DNA of 64,000 bases from UTCHB3 sp964625575 (GTDB lineage Bacteria > Bacteroidota > Ignavibacteria > Ignavibacteriales > Ignavibacteriaceae): contig CAZVBQ010000002.1 of assembly GCA_964625575.1 (NCBI GenBank), positions 124,001 to 188,000 of the forward strand, read 5' to 3'. Shown here in pieces: positions 35,735 through 44,900 of the stretch (its first letter is position 1; the number at the start of each line of letters is the position of its first letter). Made by a program: the position numbers and the translations under genes. A model generated the notes under the pieces. It worked only from the letters and a program-made list of their open reading frames with translations. It was not told the origin of the DNA and searched no databases.

Positions 35735-37429
35735 TCAAATTTTTTCGAGCAGGTCTTTAATTGTTGAGGCAAGACCATCAAGCGAAGCTTCAAGGCGCTC
35801 GCCGGTTTTTCTAATTTTTATCTCAACCTTGTTTTCGGCGAGTTTTTTCTCACCAACGATAACCTGCAGCGGCATGCCGAGAAGGTCGGCATCTTTGAAT
35901 TTGAAGCCTGCCTGAGCGTCGGGTCTGTCATCAAACAGCACTTCAATACCTGCCGAAAGAAGTTCGTTGTAAACTTTCTCCGAGGCTTCAATAACCGGCT
36001 CTTTTTTCATGTTCAAACCGAGTAGGTGAACTTGGAACGGAGCGATCGCCTTGTGCCATATTATACCGTTTTCGTCGTGATTTTGTTCGATCGAGCAGGC
36101 GACAACGCGTTCAACACCGATTCCGTAGCTTCCCATAACTATCGGTTTCTCATCACCTGCTTCGGTCAGGTAGTTCGCGCCCATCGAGGCTGAATACTTT
36201 GTGCCGAGTTTGAAGATGTGTCCGAGCTCAATCGCGGTGAAAACTCCGAGCGGTTCGCCACATTTAGGGCATCCCTCGCCGGAAGTGGCTGATCTAAGGT
36301 CGGCGTACTCAATTCCCGGAACGTCGCGTGTGAAATCGATACCGCCGATGTGGTAGTCGTTCCTGTTCGCTCCAGAGAAAAGGTTATTGCAGTCTTTAAT
36401 TCTGTTATCGGCAACTATCTTCCCTTTGAAGCCGATCGGTCCGATCGAACCGGCATCAGCGCCTGTGATCGCCTTTAGTTCATCAGGATGCGCGGGTCTT
36501 ACATCTGCTCCAAGGGCTTTCTGAAGTTTCGTTTCGTTAACTTCGTCGTTGCCCGACATCAGCACGAGAACCGGTTTTTCTTCAACGATGTAAACACGCG
36601 ATTTCGCGGTTTGGCGTTCGTTAATATTCAGGAAAGCGCAAAGCTCGTCGATAGATTTTACATTTGGGGTGCTGATCTCGTAAACTTCTTTTGAATCAGC
36701 ATCTCTTTTAACCGGTTCGATAACTGAGGTTGCAACCTCAACGTTGGCGGCATATCCGCATGCTTCGCAATGCGCCACTACATCTTCACCTGCATCGGAG
36801 CGAACCATGAACTCTTCACTTCCGCTACCACCCATCGCGCCGCTGGACGCGCCAACCACGAAGAACTTAAGCCCAACGCGTGAAAAGATGTTTTTGTAAG
36901 CTTTATCGTGAAGTTCGTATGACTTATCGAGAGCCGCTTCATCCACGTCAAGGGAATACGAATCTTTCATCAGGAACTGACGGCCCCGGATCACGCCACT
37001 TCTTGGTCTGGCTTCATTCCTGAATTTGGTCTGGATCTGATACCAGGTCTGGGGCATGTCCTTGTATGATTTAACAACCTTGCGGGCGTGAAAAGTGATA
37101 ATTTCTTCATGCGTCGGAGCGAGAACATAGTCGCGGTTCTTCAGATGGTACATTGTATCGCCGAAGGCCTGCACCCTGCCTGTTTCTTCCCAAATTTCAC
37201 GGGGATTTAGCGCGGGAAGGTGGAACTCCTGTCCGCCGATCGCGTCCATTTCCTGGCGGATGATCTCACAAACCTTTTTAACCACCCTGTAACCAAGCGG
37301 AAGGAATGAGTATATACCCGCGGCAAGGGCTCTGACGTAGCCGCCTCTAAGCATTAAAACATGACTCGGAACAACCGCGTCGTTCGGAACTTCTTTAAGT
37401 GTCGGGATGAATGATCTGCTCTGTCGCAT
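35735..37429 (-). CDS. proS: Prolyl-tRNA synthetase, bacterial type
   Basis: It charges tRNA-Pro. At 564 aa it has the layout of the bacterial type: class II catalytic core (motif 1 near residues 40-70, motif 2 KFRNEARPRSGVIRGRQFLMKD), an inserted editing domain (about 224-385, GIGFKGKIVADNRI-like region) and an anticodon-binding C-terminus (QVHLLGLN, DDRPDAQAGFKFKDADLLG). Motif 3 is GSYGIGVERVVA. A TATCTTTG -7 element lies 33-40 bases upstream of the start (37462-37469), with repeat array E further upstream. Confidence 0.97.
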   Translation of the reverse strand: MRQSRSFIPTLKEVPNDAVVPSHVLMLRGGYVRALAAGIYSFLPLGYRVVKKVCEIIRQEMDAIGGQEFHLPALNPREIWEETGRVQAFGDTMYHLKNRDYVLAPTHEEIITFHARKVVKSYKDMPQTWYQIQTKFRNEARPRSGVIRGRQFLMKDSYSLDVDEAALDKSYELHDKAYKNIFSRVGLKFFVVGASSGAMGGSGSEEFMVRSDAGEDVVAHCEACGYAANVEVATSVIEPVKRDADSKEVYEISTPNVKSIDELCAFLNINERQTAKSRVYIVEEKPVLVLMSGNDEVNETKLQKALGADVRPAHPDELKAITGADAGSIGPIGFKGKIVADNRIKDCNNLFSGANRNDYHIGGIDFTRDVPGIEYADLRSATSGEGCPKCGEPLGVFTAIELGHIFKLGTKYSASMGANYLTEAGDEKPIVMGSYGIGVERVVACSIEQNHDENGIIWHKAIAPFQVHLLGLNMKKEPVIEASEKVYNELLSAGIEVLFDDRPDAQAGFKFKDADLLGMPLQVIVGEKKLAENKVEIKIRKTGERLEASLDGLASTIKDLLEKI

Positions 37430-37461
37430 TTTCTCTTAATATTTTTTGAAAAACTGAATTG

Positions 37462-37469
37462 CAAAGATA
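37462..37469 (-). promoter_or_regulatory. Candidate -7 promoter element of proS
   Basis: TATCTTTG on the minus strand fits the Bacteroidota -7 consensus TAnnTTTG and lies 33 bases before the start codon. No TTG at the proper -33 distance was found, because heptamer repeats occupy that stretch. Confidence 0.4.
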
Positions 37470-37475
37470 CTAAAA

Positions 37476-37506
37476 TAGTGGTTAGTGGTTAGAGGTCAGT
37501 TGATAG
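37476..37506. repeat. Heptanucleotide repeat array E (TAGTGGT family)
   Basis: Four units (TAGTGGT twice, TAGAGGT, CAGTTGA) in period 7. Read on the other strand they encode the last residues (TDL) and the TAA stop of the ATPase gene ending at 37489. They also lie upstream of the proS promoter. Confidence 0.75.
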
Positions 37507-38655
37507 CCCAGATGCCAGAAACTCTTTGTAATTTACTATTTCTATTCCGTCTGTTGAGGGTTTGGAGTTACCTCTGTATAAAAGAAACCCTCTATCCGTG
37601 GATGTTTTTAACTCTTCAATTGAATTGATGAATTTTCTGTTGAATGTTTCTGATGTCTTTATTTCGATCAGGTCTTTGGATGACTTTCGGTCAATTATCA
37701 GATCCACTTCAACCCCGCTGGAAGACCTGAAGAAATAGAGATCACGGAACATTTTACGGTGCTCGACTATCTTTTTGATCTCTGATATAATGTAGTTTTC
37801 GAAAAGGGGTCCAATGAGAACACTGCTCTCAAATTGTTTCTGATTCTCAATTCCGGTAAGGAATGATACCAATCCTGTGTCGTAAAAATAGAGCTTTGAT
37901 GATTTCACGATCCTTTTACCAAGGTTCTCATAGAAAGGTGGAAGCATGAATATTATGTAAGATGCTTCCAGCACCAACAACCAATGTTTGACAGTGTTAA
38001 CCGCGACCCCAACCTCATTTGCCAGTTCAGAGTAATTTAATTGCTGCGAGCACCGGGCAGCAAGAAGCTTGATCAACCGGAAAAAATCCCTGATATTCCC
38101 GATATCGCTTATCGATCTAAGGTCTTTCTCGAGATACGTATCAATATAACCCTGATACCATTCGTTACTGAAATCATAACCCCTCTTCACAAGTTCCGGG
38201 TACCCGCCGTTGAAAATTGAGCGGTCATGCAACTCACTTGGTACTTCGCTTAATTGAAGCGGGAGTAGCGATAACAACCCTATTCTTCCAGCGAGGGATT
38301 CCGATATCTGCTTCATTAGCGTGAATTGAGACGAGCCCGAGAGGATGAACTTCCCGTAGTTATCGCGGTCGTTATCCACAGCGAGTTTCACATAGTTGAA
38401 TATTTCGGGCACTTTCTGCGCCTCATCGAATATCACCCTGTCGTTATAAATCCGCATGAATCGCTCAGGGTCATCTCTGAATTCCGCGACGATCGTGGGA
38501 CTGTCGAAAGAGACATATTTATATTTATCTCTCAAGACGGTATGCAGAAGTGTTGATTTACCCGATTGTCTAGGGCCTGTTATCCCCACGACCGGGAATA
38601 TCTCAAGATATCTTAGAAGCGTGTGTTCCGCTTCGCGGGGGATATAATTTTTCAT
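37489..38655 (-). CDS. ATP-binding protein, AAA + DUF4143 (388 aa)
   Basis: A member of the broad prokaryotic family with an N-terminal AAA ATPase domain (Walker A GPRQSGKSTLL, residues 27-37; Walker B RVIFDEAQKVPE), a winged-helix region (about 205-260) and a C-terminal DUF4143 nuclease-like domain (VDLIIDRK and DLIEIKTSE as the D and ExK). Function is unknown; such genes are mobile and often single. The final residues and stop come from repeat array E. A 31-base perfect palindrome just upstream probably controls it. Confidence 0.92.
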   Translation of the reverse strand: MKNYIPREAEHTLLRYLEIFPVVGITGPRQSGKSTLLHTVLRDKYKYVSFDSPTIVAEFRDDPERFMRIYNDRVIFDEAQKVPEIFNYVKLAVDNDRDNYGKFILSGSSQFTLMKQISESLAGRIGLLSLLPLQLSEVPSELHDRSIFNGGYPELVKRGYDFSNEWYQGYIDTYLEKDLRSISDIGNIRDFFRLIKLLAARCSQQLNYSELANEVGVAVNTVKHWLLVLEASYIIFMLPPFYENLGKRIVKSSKLYFYDTGLVSFLTGIENQKQFESSVLIGPLFENYIISEIKKIVEHRKMFRDLYFFRSSSGVEVDLIIDRKSSKDLIEIKTSETFNRKFINSIEELKTSTDRGFLLYRGNSKPSTDGIEIVNYKEFLASGLSTDL

Positions 38656-38673
38656 CAGTTCAACTAAATTTCA

Positions 38674-38704
38674 TGTATATTTGCAGTCAGACTGCAAATA
38701 TACA
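38674..38704. promoter_or_regulatory. Perfect 31-base palindrome with opposed -7 boxes
   Basis: Fifteen-base arms (TGTATATTTGCAGTC and its exact complement) surround one central A. Each arm contains TATATTTG, a perfect TAnnTTTG -7 element, pointing inward from both sides. The minus-strand copy would start transcription about 30 bases before the ATPase gene start at 38655, so the site is probably an autoregulatory operator overlapping the promoter. Confidence 0.7.
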
Positions 38705-38724
38705 CAAAAATTTGTCCCAATAAA

Positions 38725-38756
38725 AAAAAGCTGCCCCCGGGTGGAAGCAGCTTTTT
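38725..38756 (-). terminator. Rho-independent terminator of the OPT transporter gene
   Basis: AAAAAGCTGC and GCAGCTTTTT form a perfect stem around a 12-base loop. A-runs on one side give a T-run after the stem on the minus strand, 24 bases beyond the stop. Confidence 0.9.
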
Positions 38757-38779
38757 GTGAAAATTAGGATCAAGAAAAA

Positions 38780-40762
38780 TTAATCTTCGGCTTTTGCTTT
38801 CATCGCGTCCCAGATTACGTACGCGCAGAGGAGTACGAACATCAGGAGGCCGACGAACATCGCGCCGTTGGTCTCCACCCAGTGGGTTGCCATAAGATCG
38901 ATCTCGAAGTATTTCATCACGGCACTTATTACACCCATGAGGGCACCACCGGCAATGAAGCCTGAAGCGATGAGTGTTCCACGTTCGCGGCGGGCGTTGT
39001 TAAGATTTTCATCTTTGCTGCGTGTTGAAACGATATGGGCAAGGATACCGCCGACAAGGATCGGGGTGTTGAGCTCGAGCGGAATGTACATTCCGAGCGC
39101 GAAAGCGAGCGCGGGAACCTTGATCATGGTGAGGATCAAAGCCATCGCGGCACCGGCGATGTAAAGCATCCACGGAGCGGGTTTCTGCGACATCAATGGC
39201 TCAATAACGGCTGCCATGGCGTTTGCCTGTGGAGCCTGAAGGGCGTTGTCACCTTTGAAACCGTAAGCTTCATTGAGAACCATGATGATCAAACCTACAA
39301 CTGCTGCCGAAGCGGCAGTTCCGACGAACTTCCATGTCTGCTGCTTGTAGGGTGAACTTCCGAGCCAGTAGCCGATCTTTAAGTCTGTAATAAAAGCACC
39401 TGCTACGGAGAGAGCGGTACAAACCGCTCCGCCTATCAGCAAGGCAGTCACCATTCCGTCTTTTCCTTTTATCCCGAATGAGATAAGGATGATCGAAGAA
39501 AGGATCAGGGTCATAAGGGTCATACCGGATACAGGGTTTGTACCAACTATGGCGATGGCGTTGGCGGCAACCGTGGTGAAGAGGAATGAGATCACAACAA
39601 CTATCACCAATCCGAGAAGGGCGTGACCAAAATTACCCGTGACTCCAAAATTGAAGAAAAGGAGGAGCGCGAGGCCAACCGCGAGAATACCTGCAACAAT
39701 CACGAACATCGGGAGGTCACGTTCTGTACGGAGCGCGCCTTTTGATGAGCCGACACCTCCGCCAATCTCTTTCGCGGCGAGCTTAAAAGCCCCGGCGATA
39801 ATTCCTGATGATCTTACTATACCAATGATACCGGCCATGGCTATGCCACCGATACCGATGTGGCGAACGTAGTTTCTGAAAATCTGCTCAGCCGACATGT
39901 CCTTTATTAGCACGGTAACATTAGCGCCGATAGGATCGGTGAGAAACTGGCCAATATAGTAAACCACCGGGATCAGAAGATACCATGAAACAAATGAACC
40001 GGCGGCGATGATAGCGGCGTATTTCAAACCAACGATGAAACCGAGACCGGTAACGGCAGCGCCGATATTTATATTGAAAACGAGTTTGTATTTATCATAA
40101 AGCATATCACCGACCGGGAGCACCTTGGTCGAGAAGGTCTCACTCCACCAGCCGAAAGTCGCGATTATGAAGTCATAGAGACCGCCAACGAGACCGGATG
40201 ACACCAGCACGAGCGCTTGGGAACCCCCTTTTTCGCCCGCGACAAGCACTTCTGTTGTCGCTGTTGCTTCAGGGAAGGGGAACTTGCCGTGCATATCGGC
40301 AACGAAGTACTTCCGGAACGGAATCAGGAAAAGGATTCCCAAAAAACCACCGAGGAGTGATGAAAGGAACACCTGAAGAAATGAAGCTTCAAGATCGAGG
40401 ATGTAAAGGGCAGGTATGGTGAAGATGGCACCGGCAACAACCGCGCCCGATGTAGCACCAACCGACTGAATGATCACGTTCTCACCGAGGGCGTTCTTCC
40501 GCTTCAAAAGGGTGGAAAGTCCCACGGCAATAATGGCAATCGGGATGGCCGCCTCGAAAACCTGTCCGATCTTTAGACCCAGATAGGCTGCCGCGGCAGA
40601 AAAGAGAACCGCCATCACCAAACCCAAAGAGATCGTGTATACATTTACTTCGGGAACGATGCTGAGGGGCGACATTATCGGTTCGTATTTCTCGCCCGGC
40701 TTTAATTCGGAATAAGCGTTTTTTGGAAGTCCTTTGACCTCACCCGTAGTGTGTCCGCTCAT
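38780..40762 (-). CDS. OPT-family oligopeptide transporter (660 aa)
   Basis: A large inner-membrane secondary transporter with about 15 hydrophobic segments. The family blocks GQVFEAAIPIAIIAVGLSTL-like N-terminus, LLGGFLGILFLIPFRKYFV and FPEATATTEVLVAGEKGG are present; the latter is typical of the prokaryotic OPT group. Substrates of this group are oligopeptides or metal-chelate compounds; nothing here decides which. The gene is single, closed by a strong terminator, with array F and another terminator upstream. Confidence 0.93.
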   Translation of the reverse strand: MSGHTTGEVKGLPKNAYSELKPGEKYEPIMSPLSIVPEVNVYTISLGLVMAVLFSAAAAYLGLKIGQVFEAAIPIAIIAVGLSTLLKRKNALGENVIIQSVGATSGAVVAGAIFTIPALYILDLEASFLQVFLSSLLGGFLGILFLIPFRKYFVADMHGKFPFPEATATTEVLVAGEKGGSQALVLVSSGLVGGLYDFIIATFGWWSETFSTKVLPVGDMLYDKYKLVFNINIGAAVTGLGFIVGLKYAAIIAAGSFVSWYLLIPVVYYIGQFLTDPIGANVTVLIKDMSAEQIFRNYVRHIGIGGIAMAGIIGIVRSSGIIAGAFKLAAKEIGGGVGSSKGALRTERDLPMFVIVAGILAVGLALLLFFNFGVTGNFGHALLGLVIVVVISFLFTTVAANAIAIVGTNPVSGMTLMTLILSSIILISFGIKGKDGMVTALLIGGAVCTALSVAGAFITDLKIGYWLGSSPYKQQTWKFVGTAASAAVVGLIIMVLNEAYGFKGDNALQAPQANAMAAVIEPLMSQKPAPWMLYIAGAAMALILTMIKVPALAFALGMYIPLELNTPILVGGILAHIVSTRSKDENLNNARRERGTLIASGFIAGGALMGVISAVMKYFEIDLMATHWVETNGAMFVGLLMFVLLCAYVIWDAMKAKAED

Positions 40763-40838
40763 TTATGCTCCGCTATTAGTGTTTGTTATGTTGATGTTTA
40801 TTGAAAGTAAGTTGGGAGTGAGGAGAAGTTGTAGAAAC

Positions 40839-40868
40839 CTCACTACTCACCACTCGCTACTCACTACC
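40839..40868. repeat. Heptanucleotide repeat array F (CTCACTA family)
   Basis: Four tandem units, CTCACTA, CTCACCA, CTCGCTA and CTCACTA, followed by CC. It lies between the OPT gene start and the terminator of the next operon. Confidence 0.88.
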
Positions 40869-40870
40869 GA

Positions 40871-40912
40871 AAAAACAAAAACCGGCCGCCTCAATTTAAT
40901 GAAACAGCCGGT
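40871..40912 (-). terminator. Rho-independent terminator, second after the nifJ operon
   Basis: ACCGGC and GCCGGT (40881-40886, 40907-40912) pair around a 20-base loop. On the minus strand the stem is followed by TTTTGTTTTTT. Confidence 0.75.
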
Positions 40913-40925
40913 GGTAAGAAAACGT

Positions 40926-40950
40926 GTCCCGCCGGCACAATCAGCGGGAC
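40926..40950 (-). terminator. Hairpin directly after the dihydroorotate-dehydrogenase-like gene
   Basis: A perfect seven-base stem GTCCCGC/GCGGGAC with an 11-base loop starts ten bases beyond the stop. The T-run is weak, so it may act with the terminator just downstream. Confidence 0.6.
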
Positions 40951-40960
40951 ATATATAGCA

Positions 40961-41953
40961 CTATAACTTTACCGAGCTGATCACTTTCATGTAATTCGCT
41001 CTTTCGTACTGCGAAGGATCGCCCACGTTCATGTAACTCATCGAACCGCGCATGTCTTCAACAGAATTGTACTCGTTAGCTTCCATCCAGAATTTCATTT
41101 TCGCGATCACATCGGAGATGTGGTTGGGGCCGAATTTCAGGATGCTCGACATCATCTGTGTGACCTTGGCACCGACCATGATCATTTTGATGACGTCTTT
41201 TTCGGAGTAGATTCCGGAAGTGGCGGCGAGGTCGCAATCGAGCCTGCCGTAGAGAATTCCCACCCAGCGGAGCGGGAGTCTCATTGCCATCGGGGTTGAG
41301 AGGAGGACGTTGGGCACCACTTCGAGATTCTCGAGGTCGATATCGGGCTGATAGAACCTGTTGAAGAGTACGAGACCGTCGGCGCCGGCTTTGTCGAGCT
41401 GATCGGCCATCCACGCGGTCGAGCTGAAGTAGGGGCTCAGCTTGACGGCGAGAGGTATTTTTATGTTTCTTTTAACTTCTTTAACGATGTCGATGTAGAG
41501 CTGTTCGATCTCCCTGCCGTCGGTGTTGAAATCGGTGGCAAGTTTATAGATGTTGAGCTCGAGCGCGTCTGCACCGGCTTCTTCCATGTTGTGCGCGTAT
41601 TTCACCCAGCCGCCGAGGCTTGAACCGTTAAGACTTGCTATAACGGGGATATCAGTGGCTTCTTTTGCCTTTCTGATAAGCTCGAGGTACTCATCAGGCC
41701 CGGCTTTATACTCGATGTGATCGGGGAAATAGCTTGTAGCCTCCGCGTAGCTTTCGTTGTGGGCGGTGGTGTAATGGAAGTTCGCGAGTGACTCTTTTTC
41801 GATCTGTTCCTCGAAGAGGGAGTAAAGAACCACAGCGGCAGCACCGGCATCTTCAAGGGCCTTGATCGAGGATATTTCCTGCGAAATGGGGCCGGCTGAA
41901 GGAACAACCGGGTTTTTAAGTTTCATTCCAAGATATGTTGTTGTCAGATCCAT
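40961..41953 (-). CDS. Dihydroorotate-dehydrogenase-like flavoprotein (330 aa)
   Basis: An FMN-binding TIM-barrel protein of the DHOD/PreA group. Visible are LKNPVVPSAGPIS at the N-terminus, VIASLNG (strand with substrate Asn), ALELNIYKLATD, PLAVKLSPYFS (FMN-binding Lys) and a C-terminal GAKVTQMMSSILKFG helix. It ends without a fused iron-sulfur domain. It lies 39 bases after nifJ on the same strand and shares its transcript. Because of this pairing its substrate may be other than dihydroorotate; true pyrD assignment is not justified. Confidence 0.85.
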   Translation of the reverse strand: MDLTTTYLGMKLKNPVVPSAGPISQEISSIKALEDAGAAAVVLYSLFEEQIEKESLANFHYTTAHNESYAEATSYFPDHIEYKAGPDEYLELIRKAKEATDIPVIASLNGSSLGGWVKYAHNMEEAGADALELNIYKLATDFNTDGREIEQLYIDIVKEVKRNIKIPLAVKLSPYFSSTAWMADQLDKAGADGLVLFNRFYQPDIDLENLEVVPNVLLSTPMAMRLPLRWVGILYGRLDCDLAATSGIYSEKDVIKMIMVGAKVTQMMSSILKFGPNHISDVIAKMKFWMEANEYNSVEDMRGSMSYMNVGDPSQYERANYMKVISSVKL

Positions 41954-41992
41954 TTTATTTTCCTTAAAATCTGTTTGTTGATCCTTGAACCA

Positions 41993-44900
41993 TTAAGAAT
42001 TAGCGTTAGGCGAAGGGTTCGCCATGTTTTCATACATCTTCCACCTCTTCGAGACATCAGACTGAGCTTCTTCGATCAGTTTGGCTGCCGCCTCAGGGTG
42101 TGATTTTGTAAGCATTCTGTACCTGGTTTCAAGGTACGCGTAATCTTTGAATGGTATCTTCAGGCCCTTTGAGTCGAGGCTGAAAGGATTCTTTCCTTCT
42201 GCCGCGAGGTCAGGGTTGTACCTGAAGAGCTGCCAGTGACCCGAGTCAACGGCTGCTTTCTGGTTCCTTGTGGCTGTACCCATGTCGATACCGTGAGCTA
42301 TACAGTGGCTGTACGCGATGATGAGGGATGGTCCGTCATAAGCTTCAGCTTCTATAAAGGCTCTTACGGTGTGCGCGTCGTTGGCACCCATGGCAACTTT
42401 AGCCACATAAACGTTTCCGTAGCTCATCGCCATCATGGCGAGGTCTTTCTTGGCAGCGGGTTTACCACCGGCAGCGAACTTCGCTACCGCGGCTCTCGGG
42501 GTTGATTTCGACATCTGACCGCCGGTATTCGAGTATACCTCGGTATCGAGAACGAGAATGTTAACGTTTTTGCCTGATGCAAGCACGTGATCGAGACCGC
42601 CATAACCGATATCGTATGCCCAGCCGTCACCACCCATTATCCAAACAGATTTCTTGACGAGGTAGTCAGCAACAGAAGCGAGGTTCTGATAGTCGAACTT
42701 CTCATCTTCAGTGGCTGAAGCTTCAAGTTCCGCAAGTTTTGCTTTAAGGGCGACAACTCTTTCGCGCTGTTCAAAAATGCCGGATTCATCTTTCTGTTCG
42801 GCGTTGATCAGTTCGAAAACGAGTCTTTCACCTATTTTCTCACCATGTTTAATGAGGAGGTTTGTTGCCTGTTCGTTAAACTGGTCGATCGAAAGTTTAA
42901 AGCCAAAACCAAACTCGGCGTTGTCTTCAAATAGTGAGTTTGACCAAGCGGGACCGCGTCCTTCGGCGTTCTTTGTCCACGGGGTTGTAGGCAGGTTACC
43001 ACCATAGATCGATGAGCAGCCTGTGGCGTTGGCGATGATCGCCCTGTCGCCATAGAGCTGGCTTACGAGTTTAACGTATGGTGTTTCACCACAACCTGAG
43101 CATGCACCCGAGAACTCGAAAAGGGGCTCGAGGAACTGTGAATCTTTAACGGTGTTAACCTTGAGATCTCTTCTGTCCCATTCGGGGAGGTTGAGGAAGA
43201 AGTCCCAGTTAACTCTTTCAGTTTCACGGAGCGGAAGCTGTGGATTCATGTTAATTGCTTTGAATCTTACTTCCCTCTTGTTCTTTGCGGGGCAGAATTC
43301 AACGCAGAGGCCGCAACCGGTACAGTCTTCAACTGCAACCTGAATTGTGTAGGCGAGGCCTTCACCGTGATCTTTAGCCTTGAAAGGCATCGATTTGAAA
43401 GCCGCCGGAGCCTTGTCGAGCTCGTCCTGTGAGTAAATTTTTGCCCTGATTGAAGCATGGGGGCAGATCAGAACGCATTTGTTGCACTGGATACAGACTT
43501 CGGGATCCCAAACCGGCACTTCAAGCGCGATATTGCGTTTTTCATACTTGGTTGTTCCTGAAGGGAATGTACCGTCAGCAGGCATAAGGCTTACAGGAAG
43601 GTCGTCACCGAAGCCTGCAATGATCTTTCCGGTCACGTTCTTCACAAATTCAGGTGAATTGGCGGGAACGGCGTCACGGATATTGAACTTCGAAGTTATA
43701 ACGTTCGGAACTTCAACTTCAAACAGGTTGTCGAGCGTTCTGTCAACCGAGTCAAAGTTCATCTGAACGATCTTCTCGCCTTTTGAGCCGTATGTTTTTT
43801 GGATCGCTTTTTTGATCATTTCGATCGCTTTTTCCTTCGGAAGGATCGCTGAAATGGCGAAGAAACATGTCTGCATGATCGAGTTGATCCTGCCGCCCAT
43901 GCCTGTTTCGTTTGCAACTTTATAAGCGTCGATAATGTAAAGTTTCATTTTCTTTTCGATCAGATCGCGCTGAACTTTCTCGGGAAGTGTATCCCAAACC
44001 TCTTCTTTTGATGCAGGTGTGTTCAGAAGGAAAGCAGCGCCTTCAACGGCGTCGCGGAGCATGTCCGTGGTCTCAAGGAACACAGTCTGATGACAGGCAA
44101 CGAAGTTGGCACGGTTGATAAGGTAGCTTGATTTGATCTTTTTGGGTCCGAACCTCAAGTGTGAGGTTGTCATTGAACCTGATTTTTTCGAGTCGTAAAC
44201 AAAATAACCTTGAGCATAGAAGTCGGTACCTGTACCGATGATCTTGATCGAGTTTTTGTTCGCGCCAACGGTACCGTCGGCACCAAGTCCGTAGAACTTG
44301 CCTTTGAAAGTATCAGGATCTTCAACTGAGAACGAAGCATCGAAGTCGAGCGATGTGTTTGTCACGTCTTCCTTGATACCGATCGTGAAGTGGTTTTTAG
44401 GTTTTTCTTTTCCGAGTTCATCATAAACGGCTTTAACCATTGCCGGAGTGAACTCTTTAGAAGAAAGACCATATCTTCCTCCGACCATTTTAGGGAAGGA
44501 GAAAGGAAGTATACCTTCGTTGTATGATTCTGTTACGGCATTAACTATATCCAAGTAGAGAGGCTCTCCCGATGCTCCCGGCTCTTTTGTCCTGTCCAAC
44601 ACGCCCAAAACCTTCACGGTTTTTGGAAGCGCGTCGATAAAATGCTTGATTGAGAATGGTCTGTAAAGTCTCACCTTCAGAACACCAACTTTGTCACCTT
44701 GCCCGTTCAGGTACTCAACTGTTTCTTCAACAGCTTCGGCACCCGAGCCCATAATTACAATTACCTTCTCGGCATCAGGGGCGCCGTAGTAATCGAACAG
44801 ATGATATTGTCTGCCGGTAAGGGTGGCAAACTTGTCCATGTACTTCTGAACGATCTCAGGAGCCGCGATGTAATACGGATTAACCGTTTCCCTTCCCTGG

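Noticed and set aside
40961..41953. Calling the flavoprotein next to nifJ a true PyrD
   Set aside because: The recurrent pairing with pyruvate:ferredoxin oxidoreductase and the lack of other pyr genes make the substrate uncertain.
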